Positions 48,388 through 60,619 of a DNA stretch of 64,000 nt are shown here, piece after piece. This stretch comes from Mallotus nudiflorus (Eukaryota > Streptophyta > Magnoliopsida > Malpighiales > Euphorbiaceae). Where the stretch lies: assembly GCA_947683625.1 (NCBI GenBank), contig CANTUR010000145.1, positions 3,365,501 through 3,429,500 on the forward strand, in the 5' to 3' direction. Position 1 is the first letter of the stretch. Each line of letters starts with the position of its first letter. The notes under the pieces were generated by a model. That model searched no databases, was not told the DNA's origin, and was given only the letters and a program-made list of their open reading frames with translations. Position numbers and translations under genes: made by a program.

Positions 48388-51300
48388 TGTAATATCCCGT
48401 GTTTTTAAAAATATTTTTACATTGTACCGGGATATGCAGTGTCAATAATTTTGACTATATATGCGATATTTTTATGAGTTGATATGTATTTTAAACCTAT
48501 TTTAATTACTGTCTATTATTTTCAGTATTTTACGTAAAATTTTCCCGGGACTTTCATTTTCGGGGAAATTTCCACGTAAACAATGTATTATTAATTATTT
48601 TAAATGTATTTACGGACTTGCATGAACTCATACATATTTTTAAATTATTAAATAAAGCCTGTGTGTGTATATTTATTTAATTAGGGTTTATTATTACCCT
48701 AATATTTTATTATTTATTTATTATTATTTGATTATTTTATTTATTATTAAATTATTAAAAATTTATTATTTTATTATTATTTATTTATTAATATTTAATT
48801 ATTTTAATTTATTTTATTTTTTTTCTTTTTCTTTTTTTTTTCTTTTCCTTTTTCTTTCTTTTTCTTTTCCTTTCTCTTTCCTTTTCTTCTTTTTCTTTTT
48901 CTTCTTCTTCTTCTTCTCTTCTTCCCGCGAGCGCCGACCACATTCCTCACCGCCGTTTCTCCCTCCTCCGGCCACCGTTTTCGACACCGCCGGTCTCTAT
49001 CTTCTCCTTGAGCTCCGGTGAGTGTTATTCTAGCTTTGGTTTGAGCTAAAATGGTCTAGAATTGCTTAGGTTTCGATTTGAAGTTTTCGGCCTCTTTGAG
49101 TTTTTGATTTTTTTGAGCTTCGACTTGGATGATTCATGGAAACTTCCTTCACAAATGTTGTTCCTGGTAGCTTAATCTTCATGTATGAATTTTTACAGAA
49201 TTTTTGGAGATTGTTTGGATTTTTGGGTATTTTTGAATATTTTAATATTATTTTCTAATTTTCGGAAATTAATTATTTAAATTATGAAATTGGAGTTTAT
49301 GGTTGAATTAGGTGTTGAAATGAATTATAGAAATTTATTTGGAATTTTTATGAATTTCTAAGTATTTATTTTTAATTATTGAAGTTTAGGTGATTTTGGA
49401 AAATTAAGTTAATTGTGTTTTAAATTGAATTTAATTGGTTAATTGAGTTTAATTATTGATATTATTGATATATATGTTGAGAAAATTAATTTTGGATAAT
49501 TGTATGATTTTTGGTGAATTTTTGAAGTAATTTAGGTATATATATATATATAGGGGTATTTTGGTAATTTTACCCTAAATTGTCTAAAAATGTAATTTAA
49601 TTGGTTTTAATATTTATTTAAGGTATAAAAATGATTTCTACAAAATATTTGGTATTTTTAACTAATTAAAACTATTTTCCGGGAATTATTTTCAATTATA
49701 TATATAATATACGGTTTTTCTAATAAAATGAGTTTTAATCGGTTTTTACAGTGTTTCAAGATTTATTATGTAATTTCTACGTATGAAATGTATTTTTATG
49801 ATTTAAGGATATTTTTGGTATATTTGAATATATATTCTGTGTTTGTGGACCCCGGTCGACAGATTGTAGTCTGGAGTCCGATCGAGGGGTTGTGATTGAT
49901 TGTGGTGTTTATTTTTGAAGTGTATTTTCTTTGCAAGGTCGGCTCTACTCTTTTGAGTAGAGAGATGTCCGTTTTACAGGGGAGGTTCTGCCGGATTTTC
50001 GGTAGAATTCTCGTAAAACGTGATATCCAGTCGAATCCTAATTTTCGATTCTGTGTTGAATACTCTAGATTTAATTCTAGGATTTTTGTTAGGGTTATTC
50101 TGATGTCGATTAATTATTTCTTGTTTAGTTGCGCCGAGACCGAGGGTTAGTGGACCAGGCCCGTCGGACCTGTCTCGTGGAGCGCATTAGGTGAGTTACT
50201 ATATTATATATATATGCTTAGGATGCATGATTTAGAAAATGCATGTTTTATTTTGACTAAATATGCATAAATAATATGATTTATATTCAAGTATATTTTT
50301 GGTATATTTTTGGTATATAATAAATTATATACATGTTTTATTAATAAAATATATTTAAAATGTTTTTAAATATATTTTTAGTTTAATTCATGATTTGATT
50401 GGATTTATTTGACATATATATACTCAAAATATACCTGGTTTATGTTTGGTATATTTTCGGTATATATATGGTTTATATTGCTATTTCATTTATATCCATG
50501 CATCATTTATTTTTGTGAATGAATGTTTTATTATTTATTAATGAAGGATATCAATAGAACGTGCTACCTAGTGGGCAGCACTAGGACCGAGTACGTACCG
50601 GTACGCCTATAGCTTTAGGCTATATTACTAACTTATTTGTGGATATTGAATTGATTATGATTATTGATATGTGTGAGATGTGGTTTGAGTGTGATTGCTG
50701 GAGCTCGGTTGACCAAGTGTCTCGGGGCCAATCACACTGGCAGTCAGACTGCTGGAGCTCGGTTGACTTAGTGTCTCGGGGCCAGTCTACTGTCCATATG
50801 GATTAAGTGGATATATTTGGAATAAGTGAGCCTGTATGGCCAGAGTGTTGTTTAACACTATTTTCTGAGGTTGCGATATTCTAGGGTTCTATGTGATCCT
50901 TCATAAAAGTTGATTTTCAGAAAAAATATATAAAATGATTTTTCTGCATCTGTATGAACTTGCCTGTATATATACATATTACTCATATACTGTTGACTGT
51001 ATGCATTATCACTTAGAGTGTATGTATATATATTATAGTAATTCACTCAGTGAGGTCTGACTCCCCTCCGTTGACTATTTTTCAGGAGAGTCAACTTCCT
51101 CAGACCTCAGTAGCAGGTCGATACGCCGGATTTCTTCCGCCCCGGCTTCTTTATGTAAATTGTCTACTTGAGTCTTATTTATTTTATCTAGACACTGCAG
51201 TAGTTGTAAATTAAAGTGTTGGATTTTATGTACTTTATTTTAAAGAGATGTATTATAGTAAAACTGGATTTGTATAAAGATTATATATTTACGAGATTAT

Positions 51301-51503
51301 ATATGTGATGTGATGAGTTTTGAATTATATCCAGTTGATATGGATGATATTGTAATATTTATGATTTTTATTTTCCGCTGCATATTATATTTTTATGGTT
51401 ATCATTGCATATTTATTTTATTTTTAGGCTTGCTACGGGTTCCGGATTCGAAAGAATTCCCGTTCCCTAGCGCCGGTCATGGCCCCTGTTTTGGGTCGTG
51501 ACA
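48388..51503 (+). mobile_element. B/C tandem, third LTR
   Basis: 3116 bp, ending GGTCGTGACA, followed by the right AGTTG duplication and then element A gag. It has C at 50752 in the twin-hairpin loop, as both LTRs of A do, where the first and middle LTRs have T. Confidence 0.95.
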
Positions 51504-53080
51504 AGTTGTCTGTTGAGGGACCAGCCTTAGATTGGTTCATTCAGATGATCCAGCCCTATATGATGACGATGACATGGGCTCAGTTTTGAGAGCGATTCAT
51601 GAGGAGATTCTATCCAGAGCCTCTCCGTTTGAGCTATCGTCTCCATCTGACCAGTATTTCTCGTGGAGATCGATCTGTAGAGGAGTATACCCGAGAGTTT
51701 CTTCGTCTGGGTGGATATGCAGAGGATCTGATGCGAGAACAGTATTTCGTTGTTACTACCTACGTTACTGGTTTGGGTTCAGCTTTTGCTGGTATACCTA
51801 CAGCAGGCCTTACTCTCGAGTCTGTGATTGAGTTAGCCAAGGAGATCGAGCTGAGATTAGTTAGGCAGGGAGCGATGCCTGATTATTACCAGCTGGGAGT
51901 TCAGTCGAGTGGATCGCAGGCTACTCCGTATTCGAGTTTTCATGTTGGTTCGATTAGCCAGCAGCGAGGTCCGACTCAGCAAAGTCAGAGGCAGCAGCAG
52001 CGAGTGCATCGGAGTAGTAGACATGGTCGTGGAGGTCAGCGTAGATCATTCAGATATGGGTCAGGTGCTTCGAGCAGCAGCAGTGGTCGTAGTTCTAGAT
52101 CAGCGGCCAGTGTTTGTCAGACTTGTGGTAGAGTCCATCAGGGACCGTGTTATCTGACACCACTGACATGCTTCAGATGCGGGCAGACAGGACATTTTTC
52201 CAGATCGTGTCCTTATTCCGGGTATCAGCAGCAGTCGATTGCTAGTGCAGCACCCGTGCCATTTCAGTTACCACCAGCCCAGCATCAGAGTTCCACTCAG
52301 TTTGTTCCACAGCAGAGTCGTGGTAGAGGTACTAGAGGAGGTGCCAGAGGTGTTGGCCAGGCTTCTACCAGTCAGCAGGGAGGTCGAGGTCAAGCCAGAG
52401 TCTTCCATCTGACTCAACAGGATGCTCAGGCATCTAATGCAGTCGTGGCAGGTATTGTTTCTGTTTATTACCGGGATGCTTGGGTTTTGTTTGATCCGGG
52501 TGCCACGCATTCGTTTGTTTCTCCTGTTTTTGCTTCTAAATCTTGTTGGCAAGCTTCAAGGATGGCTTTTCCTTTGTCTGTTGCCACTCCTCTGAGCGAT
52601 TCCTTGGACGCCGATATTGTTCTTTCTGGTTGTCCAGTTCTCGTGGGAGATAGAGAATTACCCGCTGATTTGATATTATTGGATGTGATGGAGTTCGATG
52701 TTATTTTGGGAATGGATTGGTTATCTCAGCACTTTGCCATGGTAGATTGCAGGAATAAGGAGGTGACTTTCAGAATTCCTGGTGAAGTAGAATTTAAGTT
52801 TGTTGGTGATAGGAGTTCAGCACCTCAGAATCTTATTTCTGCTATTGCAGCTAGGAAGTTATTGAGGAAAGGTTGTCAGGGATATTTGGCATTGGTTAGG
52901 GATACGTCAATGGAGAAGTTATCACTCACAGATGTTCCTGTTGCTTGTGAGTTTCCTGATGTTTTTCCCGAGGAGTTACCAGGTTTACCACCTCATAGAG
53001 AGATTGAATTCTGTATAGATGTGGTTCCAGGTACTACTCCTATATCTATGCTTCCTATCGTATGGCTCCTGCAGAGTTGA
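51504..53080 (+). pseudogene. Element A gag (rest) and protease, with stop and frameshift
   Basis: After the duplicated AGTTG, the Gag frame of 31723-32115 resumes at 51509. A TGA at 51587-51589 replaces an Arg codon (CGA to TGA). Beyond it an open stretch runs through Gag with two cysteine motifs, CQTCGRVHQGPC and the knuckle CFRCGQTGHFSRSC, a Gln-rich linker, and the protease (LFDPGATHSFVSP). None of the three B/C stops is present. Near 53050 a one-base deletion relative to B/C shifts the frame, so the ORF ends out of frame at 53080 while Pol continues at 53062. Confidence 0.9.
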
Positions 53081-55842
53081 GAGAGTTGAAGGAGCAGTTG
53101 CAAGAGTTGTTGGACAAAGGTTTTATTAGACCTAGTGTTTCTCCTTGGGGTGCACCAGTCCTGTTTGTGAAGAAGAAGGATGGTACCCTGAGACTGTGCA
53201 TTGACTACAGAGAGTTGAATAAGGTGACGGTGAAGAACAAGTATCCTCTCCCGAGGATAGATGATTTGTTTGATCAGCTACAGGGTGCACAGTTCTTTTC
53301 TAAGGTTGACTTGAGGTCGGGTTATCATCAGTTACGTATCAGTGAAGCTGATATTCCTAAGACAGCATTCCGCACTCTATATGGCCATTATGAGTTTCTA
53401 GTGATGTCTTTTGGTTTGACTAATGCACCAGCAGCTTTTATGGACTTAATGAACAGGGTATTCAGACCGTATGTGGATCAGTTTGTAGTAGTCTTCATTG
53501 ATGATATACTAGTATATTCGAGGAGTATGGAAGAGCATGTATATCATTTGAGGATTGTACTACAGACACTGAGAGATCATCAGCTTTATGCTAAATTCTC
53601 GAAGTGTGATTTTTGGATGGAGAGTGTTTCTTTTCTTGGACACGTAGTGTCTAAAGAAGGTATTCAGGTTGATCCACAGAAGATTGAGGTAGTATCTGAA
53701 TGGCCTAGACCTACTTCAGTTACTGAGATTCGAAGTTTTCTGGGTTTAGCCGGGTATTATAGGCGGTTTGTGCAGGATTTTTCCAGGATAGCAGCCCCTA
53801 GGACTCGCTTAACTCAGAAGAATGTTAGATTCGAGTGGTCAGAAGCTTGTGAGAATAGTTTTCAGTTGTTGAAGGAGAAGTTGACCACAGCACCAGTATT
53901 AGCTTTGCCTAATAGTGTGGATAAGTTCACAGTTTACTATGATGCCTCTAGAATTGGTCTTGGTTGTGTGTTGATGCAGAATGGAAGGGTGATAGCCTAT
54001 GCTTCGAGGCAATTGAAGAAGCATGAGCAGAACTATCCTACATATGATCTTGAGATGGCTGCAGTGATCTTTGCTTTGAAGATTTGGAGACATTATTTGT
54101 ACGGGGTGACTTATGAGATATTTACTGATCACAAGAGCCTTAAGTACATTTTCCAGCAGCGAGATCTGAATCTGAGGCAGAGGAGATGGTTGGAACTGTT
54201 GAAGGATTATGATTGCGAGATTCTTTACCATCCGGGTAAAGCTAATGTGGTAGCAGATGCCTTGAGTAGGAAGTCCTCAGGTAGTCTTGCTCACATCGGT
54301 GTTGAGAGGAGACCATTGATCCAGGAGTTGCATTTGTTGGTGGATCAAGGTCTGATGATGAAGATTAGTAGATCAGGTGGACTGCTAGCTCAGTTTAAAG
54401 TACGATCTGTACTAAGGGATAGGATTAAAGCAGCTCAGAACCGAGATCCTATTCTAGAAGAGCTTGCAGAGAATGTCAGAGCAGGGAAGTTCACTGATTT
54501 CACACTTGATGATGATGGTGTGTTGTGGATCAGTGGTAGATTGTGTGTTCCAGATGTGGATAACTTGAGAGAGGAGATTTTAGAGGAAGCACATTCTACA
54601 ACCTACAGTGTACATCCAGGTGTTACCAAGATGTACCACAGTATCAGAGATCTTTACTGGTGGGATGGATTGAAGAAGGATGTCGCTGATTATGTTGCCA
54701 AGTGCTTGACGTGTCAACAAGTGAAAGCCGAACATCAGAAGCCATCTGGGAAGCTTCAGCCTCTTCCTATTCTCGAGTGGAAGTGGGAAAGGATAGCTAT
54801 GGATTTTGTGGTCGGTTTACCTCGTTCGAAGGATGGATACGATTCTATCTGGGTGATTGTAGATAGGCTGACGAAGTCTGCACATTTCTTGCCTGTGAAA
54901 GCCACATATTCAGTTGCTAGATTGGCGAAGTTGTATGTGAAGCATATTGTATGCCTTCATGGAGTACCTGTGTCCATTATGTCAGATAGAGGTTCAGTGT
55001 TTACTTCTCATTTTTGGCAGAAGTTGCAGGAAGCGATGGGCACTAGGTTGGATTTCAGTACAGCTTTTCATCCTCAGACAGATGGCCAATCTGAGAGGAC
55101 GATCCAGACACTGAAAGATATGCTGAGGATGTGTGTCCTGGATTTGGGAGGTAGCTGGGATGATCATTTGTCGCTTGTTGAGTTTGCATATAATAACAGC
55201 TACCATAGCAATATTGGTATGGCACCGTATGAGGCGTTATATGGAAGGAAGTGTAGATCCCCTCTGAGTTGGGATGAGGTTGGTGAGAGAGCTTTGACTG
55301 GACCAGAGATGGTTCAGGATGCTGCAGAGAAAGTCGCCATGATTAAGCGAAGATTAGAGACCGCAGTTAGCAGACAGAAGAGTTATGCGGATCCTAGGCG
55401 CAGAGATGTGGAGTTTCAGGTTGGAGATTTTATTTTTCTAAAAGTATCTTCGATGAAGGGTGTGATGAGATTTGGCAGGAAGGGTAAGTTAGCACCGAGA
55501 TATATTGGACCGTTTGAAATTCTGGAGAGAGTTGGCACTGTTGCATATCGGTTGGATTTGCCTCCGAGTATGTCACAGGTGCATCCAGTATTTCATATCT
55601 CGATGTTGAGGAAGTATATCTCAGACCCTTCACACGTGTTGCAACCTGACAGTGTGGAAGTGAGTGAAGATTTGACGTTTGTGGAAGAACCTGTGGCGAT
55701 CGTTGATTATCAAGTTCGACAGTTACGATCGAAGCAGATTCCAATGGTCAAGGTTCTGTGGCGTAGCGATAGAGTTGAAGAGCATACGTGGGAGACTGAA
55801 GCTGAGATGCGAGCTTCTTACCCGTATCTCTTTCCTTCCTGA
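53062..55842 (+). CDS. Element A Pol: reverse transcriptase, RNase H, integrase, chromodomain
   Basis: The 926-codon open frame is offset by +12 residues from copies B/C. RT has SKVDLRSGYHQLR and FIDDILVYS; RNase H has YDASRIGLG and TDHKS. Integrase has the HHCC finger (VHPG ... CLTCQQ) and a D-D-E triad in AMDF, SDRG and GQSER. The RYIGPFEILE module and chromodomain (VKVLWRS, VEEHTWE) follow. All catalytic positions are intact. The nominal ATG start lies just after the frameshift near 53050 and is probably not a natural start; the family makes one Gag-Pol protein. The stop is 57 bases before the 3' LTR. Confidence 0.92.
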   Translation: MAPAELRELKEQLQELLDKGFIRPSVSPWGAPVLFVKKKDGTLRLCIDYRELNKVTVKNKYPLPRIDDLFDQLQGAQFFSKVDLRSGYHQLRISEADIPKTAFRTLYGHYEFLVMSFGLTNAPAAFMDLMNRVFRPYVDQFVVVFIDDILVYSRSMEEHVYHLRIVLQTLRDHQLYAKFSKCDFWMESVSFLGHVVSKEGIQVDPQKIEVVSEWPRPTSVTEIRSFLGLAGYYRRFVQDFSRIAAPRTRLTQKNVRFEWSEACENSFQLLKEKLTTAPVLALPNSVDKFTVYYDASRIGLGCVLMQNGRVIAYASRQLKKHEQNYPTYDLEMAAVIFALKIWRHYLYGVTYEIFTDHKSLKYIFQQRDLNLRQRRWLELLKDYDCEILYHPGKANVVADALSRKSSGSLAHIGVERRPLIQELHLLVDQGLMMKISRSGGLLAQFKVRSVLRDRIKAAQNRDPILEELAENVRAGKFTDFTLDDDGVLWISGRLCVPDVDNLREEILEEAHSTTYSVHPGVTKMYHSIRDLYWWDGLKKDVADYVAKCLTCQQVKAEHQKPSGKLQPLPILEWKWERIAMDFVVGLPRSKDGYDSIWVIVDRLTKSAHFLPVKATYSVARLAKLYVKHIVCLHGVPVSIMSDRGSVFTSHFWQKLQEAMGTRLDFSTAFHPQTDGQSERTIQTLKDMLRMCVLDLGGSWDDHLSLVEFAYNNSYHSNIGMAPYEALYGRKCRSPLSWDEVGERALTGPEMVQDAAEKVAMIKRRLETAVSRQKSYADPRRRDVEFQVGDFIFLKVSSMKGVMRFGRKGKLAPRYIGPFEILERVGTVAYRLDLPPSMSQVHPVFHISMLRKYISDPSHVLQPDSVEVSEDLTFVEEPVAIVDYQVRQLRSKQIPMVKVLWRSDRVEEHTWETEAEMRASYPYLFPS

Positions 55843-55886
55843 TCCTGTAATCTTTTCTTTTTGGAATTTCGGGGACGAATTTTTGT

Positions 55887-55898
55887 AAGAGAGGAAGA
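55887..55898 (+). other. Polypurine tract of element A
   Basis: AAGAGAGGAAGA lies directly before the 3' LTR start at 55900. It differs from the AAGGGGGGAAGA of B/C. Confidence 0.8.
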
Positions 55899-55899
55899 C

Positions 55900-58800
55900 T
55901 GTAATATCCCGTGTTTTTTTAAAAATATTTTTACATTATACCGGGATATGCAGTGTTAATAATTTCTGTATGTTATATGATATTTTTACGAGTTAATATG
56001 TATTTAAAATCTATTTTAATTACTGTGTATTATTTTCAGTGTTTTACGTAAAATTTTCCCGGGACTTGCATTTTCGGGGAAATTTTCACGTAAACAATGT
56101 ATTACTAATTATTTTGAATATATTTTCGGACTTGCATGTACTCATGCGTAATTTTAAATTATTAAATAAAGTCTGTGTGTATATATTTATTTAATTAGGG
56201 TTTAATATATATAACCCTAATATTTTATTATTTATTTATTTATTTATTGTTATTTAATTATTTTATTTATTTATTATTAAATTATTAAAATTGTTTTATT
56301 AATATTTTATTAATATTTAATTATTTTCTTTTCTTTTTCTTTTTCTTTTTTTTCTTTTTTTTTCTTTTCTTTTTCTTTTCCTTTTCTTTTTCTTTCTTTT
56401 CTTTCTTTCTTTTTCTTTTTCTTCTTCTCCTTCTTCCTTCTCCCGCGCCCGACCACCCACCTCACCCCTCACCGTCTGCAACTCCGGCCACCTACCGTCG
56501 GTGTGCCTCCCGGCTTGCCACCGCCGTTCCCAGCCGTCCCCCGCCGCCAGCAGCTCCCTTCCCCAGCGCCGGCGAGCTAGTTTTCCTCTTTTGGCCGAAA
56601 TCTTCCCTTCGCCGTTTCTCCCTCCTCCGGCCACCGTTTTTGACACCGCCAGTCTCTTTCTTCTCCTTGAGGTCCGGTGAGTGTGATTCTAGCTTTGGTT
56701 TGAGCTAAAATGGTTTAGATTTGCTTAGGTTTCGAATTTTCAATTTCGGTCACATTAGGGTTTTTGATTTTTTTAAGCTTCGAATTGATTGATTCATGAA
56801 AACTCCCTTCACAAATATTGTTCCTAGTAGCTCAATCTACATGTATGAATTTTTGTAGAATTTTTGGAGATTTTTTGGATTTTTAAATATTTTAATATTA
56901 TTTTCTAATTTTCGGAAATTAATTATTTAAATTATGAAATTGGCGTTTATGGTTAAATTAGGTGATGAAATGAATTATAGGAATTTATTTGGAATTTTTA
57001 TGAATTTCTAAGTATTTATTTTGAATTATTGAAGTTTATGTGATTTTGAGAAATTAGGTTAATTGTGTTTTAAATTGAATTTAATTGGTTAATTGAGTTT
57101 AATTATTAAAATTATTGATAAATATGTTGAGAAAATTAATTTTGGATAATTGTATAATTTTTGGTGAATTTTTGAAGTAATTTAGGTATATTTATATATA
57201 TAGGGGCATTTTGGTAATTTTACCCTAAATTGTCTAAAAATGTAATTTAATTGGTTTTAATAATTATTTAAGGTATAAAAATGATTTCTACAAAATATTT
57301 GGTATTTTTAACTAATTAAAACTATTTTTCGTGAATTATTTTCAATTATATATAATATACGATTTTATTAATAAAATGAGTTTTAATCGGTTTTTACAGT
57401 GTTTTAAGGTTAATTATGTAATTTCTACTTATAGAATGAATTTCTATGTTGTAAGGATATTTTTGGTATTTCTGAAATTGTTATGTGTTTGTGGACCCCG
57501 GTCGGTAGATTGTAGTCTGGAGTCCGACCGAGGGGTTGTGGATTGTGTTGAGCTTATTTTTCGAAGTGTATTTCTTTTCAGGGTCGGCTCTACTCTTTGA
57601 GTAGAGAGATGTCCATTTTACAGGGGAGGTTCTGTCGGATTTTTGGTAGAATTCTCGTAAAACGTGATATCCAGTCGAACCCTAATTCTGTTTCCGTATT
57701 TTAATACTCTAGATTGAATTCTAGGATTTCTGTTAGGTTTATTCTGATGTCGATTATTTATTGTTTGTTTAGTTGCGCCGAGACCGAGGGCTAGTGGACC
57801 AGGCCCATCGGACCTGTCTCGTGGAGCACATTAGGTGAGTTACTATACTATATATATATGCTTAGGATGCATGATTTAGAAATGCATGTTTTATTTTAAT
57901 TAAATATGCATAAATAAATTGATTATTTCTTTAGTTTATATTAAGTATATTTTGTGTTTATTTTTGGTATATATTAAATTATATACATGTTTTGTAAATA
58001 AAATATACTTAAAATGTTTTTAAATATATTTTTAGTGTAATTTATAATTTGATTGGATTTATTTGACGTATATATACTCGAAATATACCTGGTTTACTTT
58101 TGGTATATTTCTGGTATATATATGGATTATATTGTTATTTCATTTATATTCATGCATCATTTATTTTTGTGAATGAATGATTTATATTATTAATGAAGGA
58201 TATCAATAGAACGTGCTACCTACTGGGCAGCACTAGGACCGCGTACGTACCGATACGCCTATAGCTTTAGGCTATAATACTAACTTATTTGTGGATATTG
58301 ATTTGATGTGATTATTGATATGTGTGAGATGTGGTTTGGGTGTGATTGCTGGAGCTCGGTTGACCAAGTGTCTCGGGGCCAATCACACTGGCAGTCCGAC
58401 TGCTGGAGCTCGGTTGACTTAGTGTCTTGGGGTGAGTCTACTGTCTAAATGGATTAAGTGGATATATTGGGAATAAGTGAGCCTATATGGCTAGAGTGTT
58501 GTTTAACACTATTTTCTGAGGTTGCGATATTCTAGGGTTCTATGTGATCCTTCATAAACTGGGATTTTCAATAAAATATATAAAAATGATTTTCTGCATC
58601 TGTGTGAAATTGCCTGTATATATACATATTACATATATACTGTTGACTGTATGCATTATCACTTAGTGTGTATGTATATATATTATAGTAATTCACTCAG
58701 TGAGGTCTGACTCCCCTCCGTTGACTATTTTTCAGGAGAGTCAACTTCTTCAAACCTCAGTAGCAGGTCGATACGCCGGATTTCTTCCGCCTCGACTTCT

Positions 58801-59138
58801 TTATGTAAATTGTCTACTTGAGTCTTATTTATTTTATCTAGACACTGCAGTAGTTGTGAATTAAAGTATTGGATTTCATGTACTTTATTTTAAAGAGATG
58901 TATTATATTGAAACTGGATTTGTATTAAAGAGATTATGTATCTATGAGATGAGATTTTGATTTAAATCCAGTTGATGTGAATAATATTATGATTTTATGA
59001 TTTTTATTTCCGCTGCATATTATAGTGTTATTGTTATTATTGCATGTTTATTTTATTTTTAGGCTTGCTACGGGTTCCGGATTCGAAAGAATTCCCGTTC
59101 CCTAGCACCGGTCATGGCCCATGTTTTGGGTCGTGACA
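55900..59138 (+). mobile_element. Element A 3' LTR
   Basis: 3239 bp, TGTAATATCCCG to GGGTCGTGACA, the same length as its 5' partner at 28284-31522. It includes the long version of the GC-rich leader (56440-56680) and all hairpin blocks; unit 2 of the twin hairpin shows a change near 58430 (GGGGTGAGTC for GGGGCCAGTC). D sequence resumes at 59139. Confidence 0.93.
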
Positions 59139-59625
59139 ATATATATATATAAGAATGCCTGATTGTTATGGTTTAGTTTGCATGTATATATAGTATAATA
59201 ATTCACTCAGTGAGGTCTAACTCCCCTCAATTATTTTTTTCAAGAGATTCCATATCGTCATACCTTAGTTGTAGAGTTCCTCGCCGATGTTCTTCAGTCC
59301 CGGCTATTTTATGCAAATGTATATTCTGAACTTTGAATTGTATTCTAGAAACTGCAGTAGTAGTGTTATTATATTGGAAGTGTATTATTTTGTTTGGATA
59401 TTATATACTCTGAGAATTTGTATTTGAATATTGTACGAATATGTTTTCATTTATAAAAGGATTTGGAGTATTTATTTTATATATTGATTCAGAAAAATTT
59501 TAATTTGGTCGTACTTTTATTTAATTATTGCATGATTTTATTTTCTTAGGCTTGCTACGGGTTCCGAATTCGAAAGAATTCCCATTCCCTAGCGCCGGTC
59601 ATGACTCCTAGTTTGGGTCGTGACA
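59139..59625 (+). mobile_element. Solo LTR D, segment 2 (LTR 3' end)
   Basis: Continues D with the end-proximal modules: CACTCAGTGAGGTCTAAC (59202-59219), and the LTR end GCTTGCTACGGGTTCC to GGGTCGTGACA at 59625. The AAAAT duplication follows at 59626-59630. D has no internal domain, hence a solo LTR. Confidence 0.9.
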
Positions 59626-60619
59626 AAAATAGTAATTAATTTATAAAAATTATTTTAATTCCAATTATCACTTAAAAACTATCCAAAACCTATTAATTAT
59701 CAATAATTATTTAAATTGCTCAAATATATAATAAAATAGCTAAAATTTCATTTAATCGTAAAAATAATAAATAAAACTATTATTTGAATATATTTTTAAA
59801 AATTATTATTAATTAGCTAAAAATAGTAAATAATTCACAAAAATTAATTTAATAATTTTTATTATTCAAAAACTGCCCAGAACATAATAGTTAACAATAA
59901 TTTCAACCAACATATAAAAATTACTAATTTATACTAATTTTTTAAAAATTCATTTTTCACATAAACATTCAAAAATTCATAGTAAATAATCATAATACAA
60001 TTTCAATAAAATTCCTTCATGAAACTTGCTCTAAATAATATATAGAATTTAAAAAAAATAAAGAATTTCCAGATTCGGGACTGTGAACAGAAACTGGCAC
60101 TACTGGTGCAACTACTATTGTTGTCTGGCGTTGTTGTGGTGGCGGTCCGATGATGTTGGGGTGGTGGCGTGGTGGCGGCTTGATCTAACGTAGGAAGAAG
60201 AAAGCAACAAGAGGAAGAAGAAAAAAAATGGTGAAGTGTACTGATGATGCCCGACATTTTTCAACTTTTGTTTTTCTTTTTTATATTAAAATAATTATAT
60301 AATAAAATATTTAAACTCCCAAATTAAATTTCTGCCACATATATAAGTATATAATTAAATAAATTACACATTTAATATTAATAATACTAAAAAATATAAC
60401 AATAAAATTTAACTTAAATTTAATTTAACAATAATTACTAATTAATAATAAATAATAAATTTTGAAATAAAATTTAATCTCATTAATAAACAAATGCTAT
60501 AATTTACTAAAATAAATAATTAGAATAATAATAAAATTAAAATATTAAAATATTCATTAATAAAAATATATATTAATTCTGCATATCTTATAATTAATTT
60601 AATAATTTATAAAATATCA
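59626..60619 (-). mobile_element. LTR fragment E, segment 2 (LTR start half)
   Basis: Old minus-strand LTR body continuing 24348-24905. It has an antisense GC-rich leader at about 60060-60260, AT-rich sequence, and the family start motif: the minus strand reads TGATATTTTA ... GATATGCAG, a decayed TGTAATATCCC ... GATATGCAG. The end at about 60619 is approximate. This is the outermost repeat and borders unique DNA. Confidence 0.68.

Noticed and set aside
60003..60257. 84-codon minus-strand ORF near the end of E
   Set aside because: Lies in the leader block of old LTR E; low-complexity Thr/Pro/Ser sequence and no homologue recognised.
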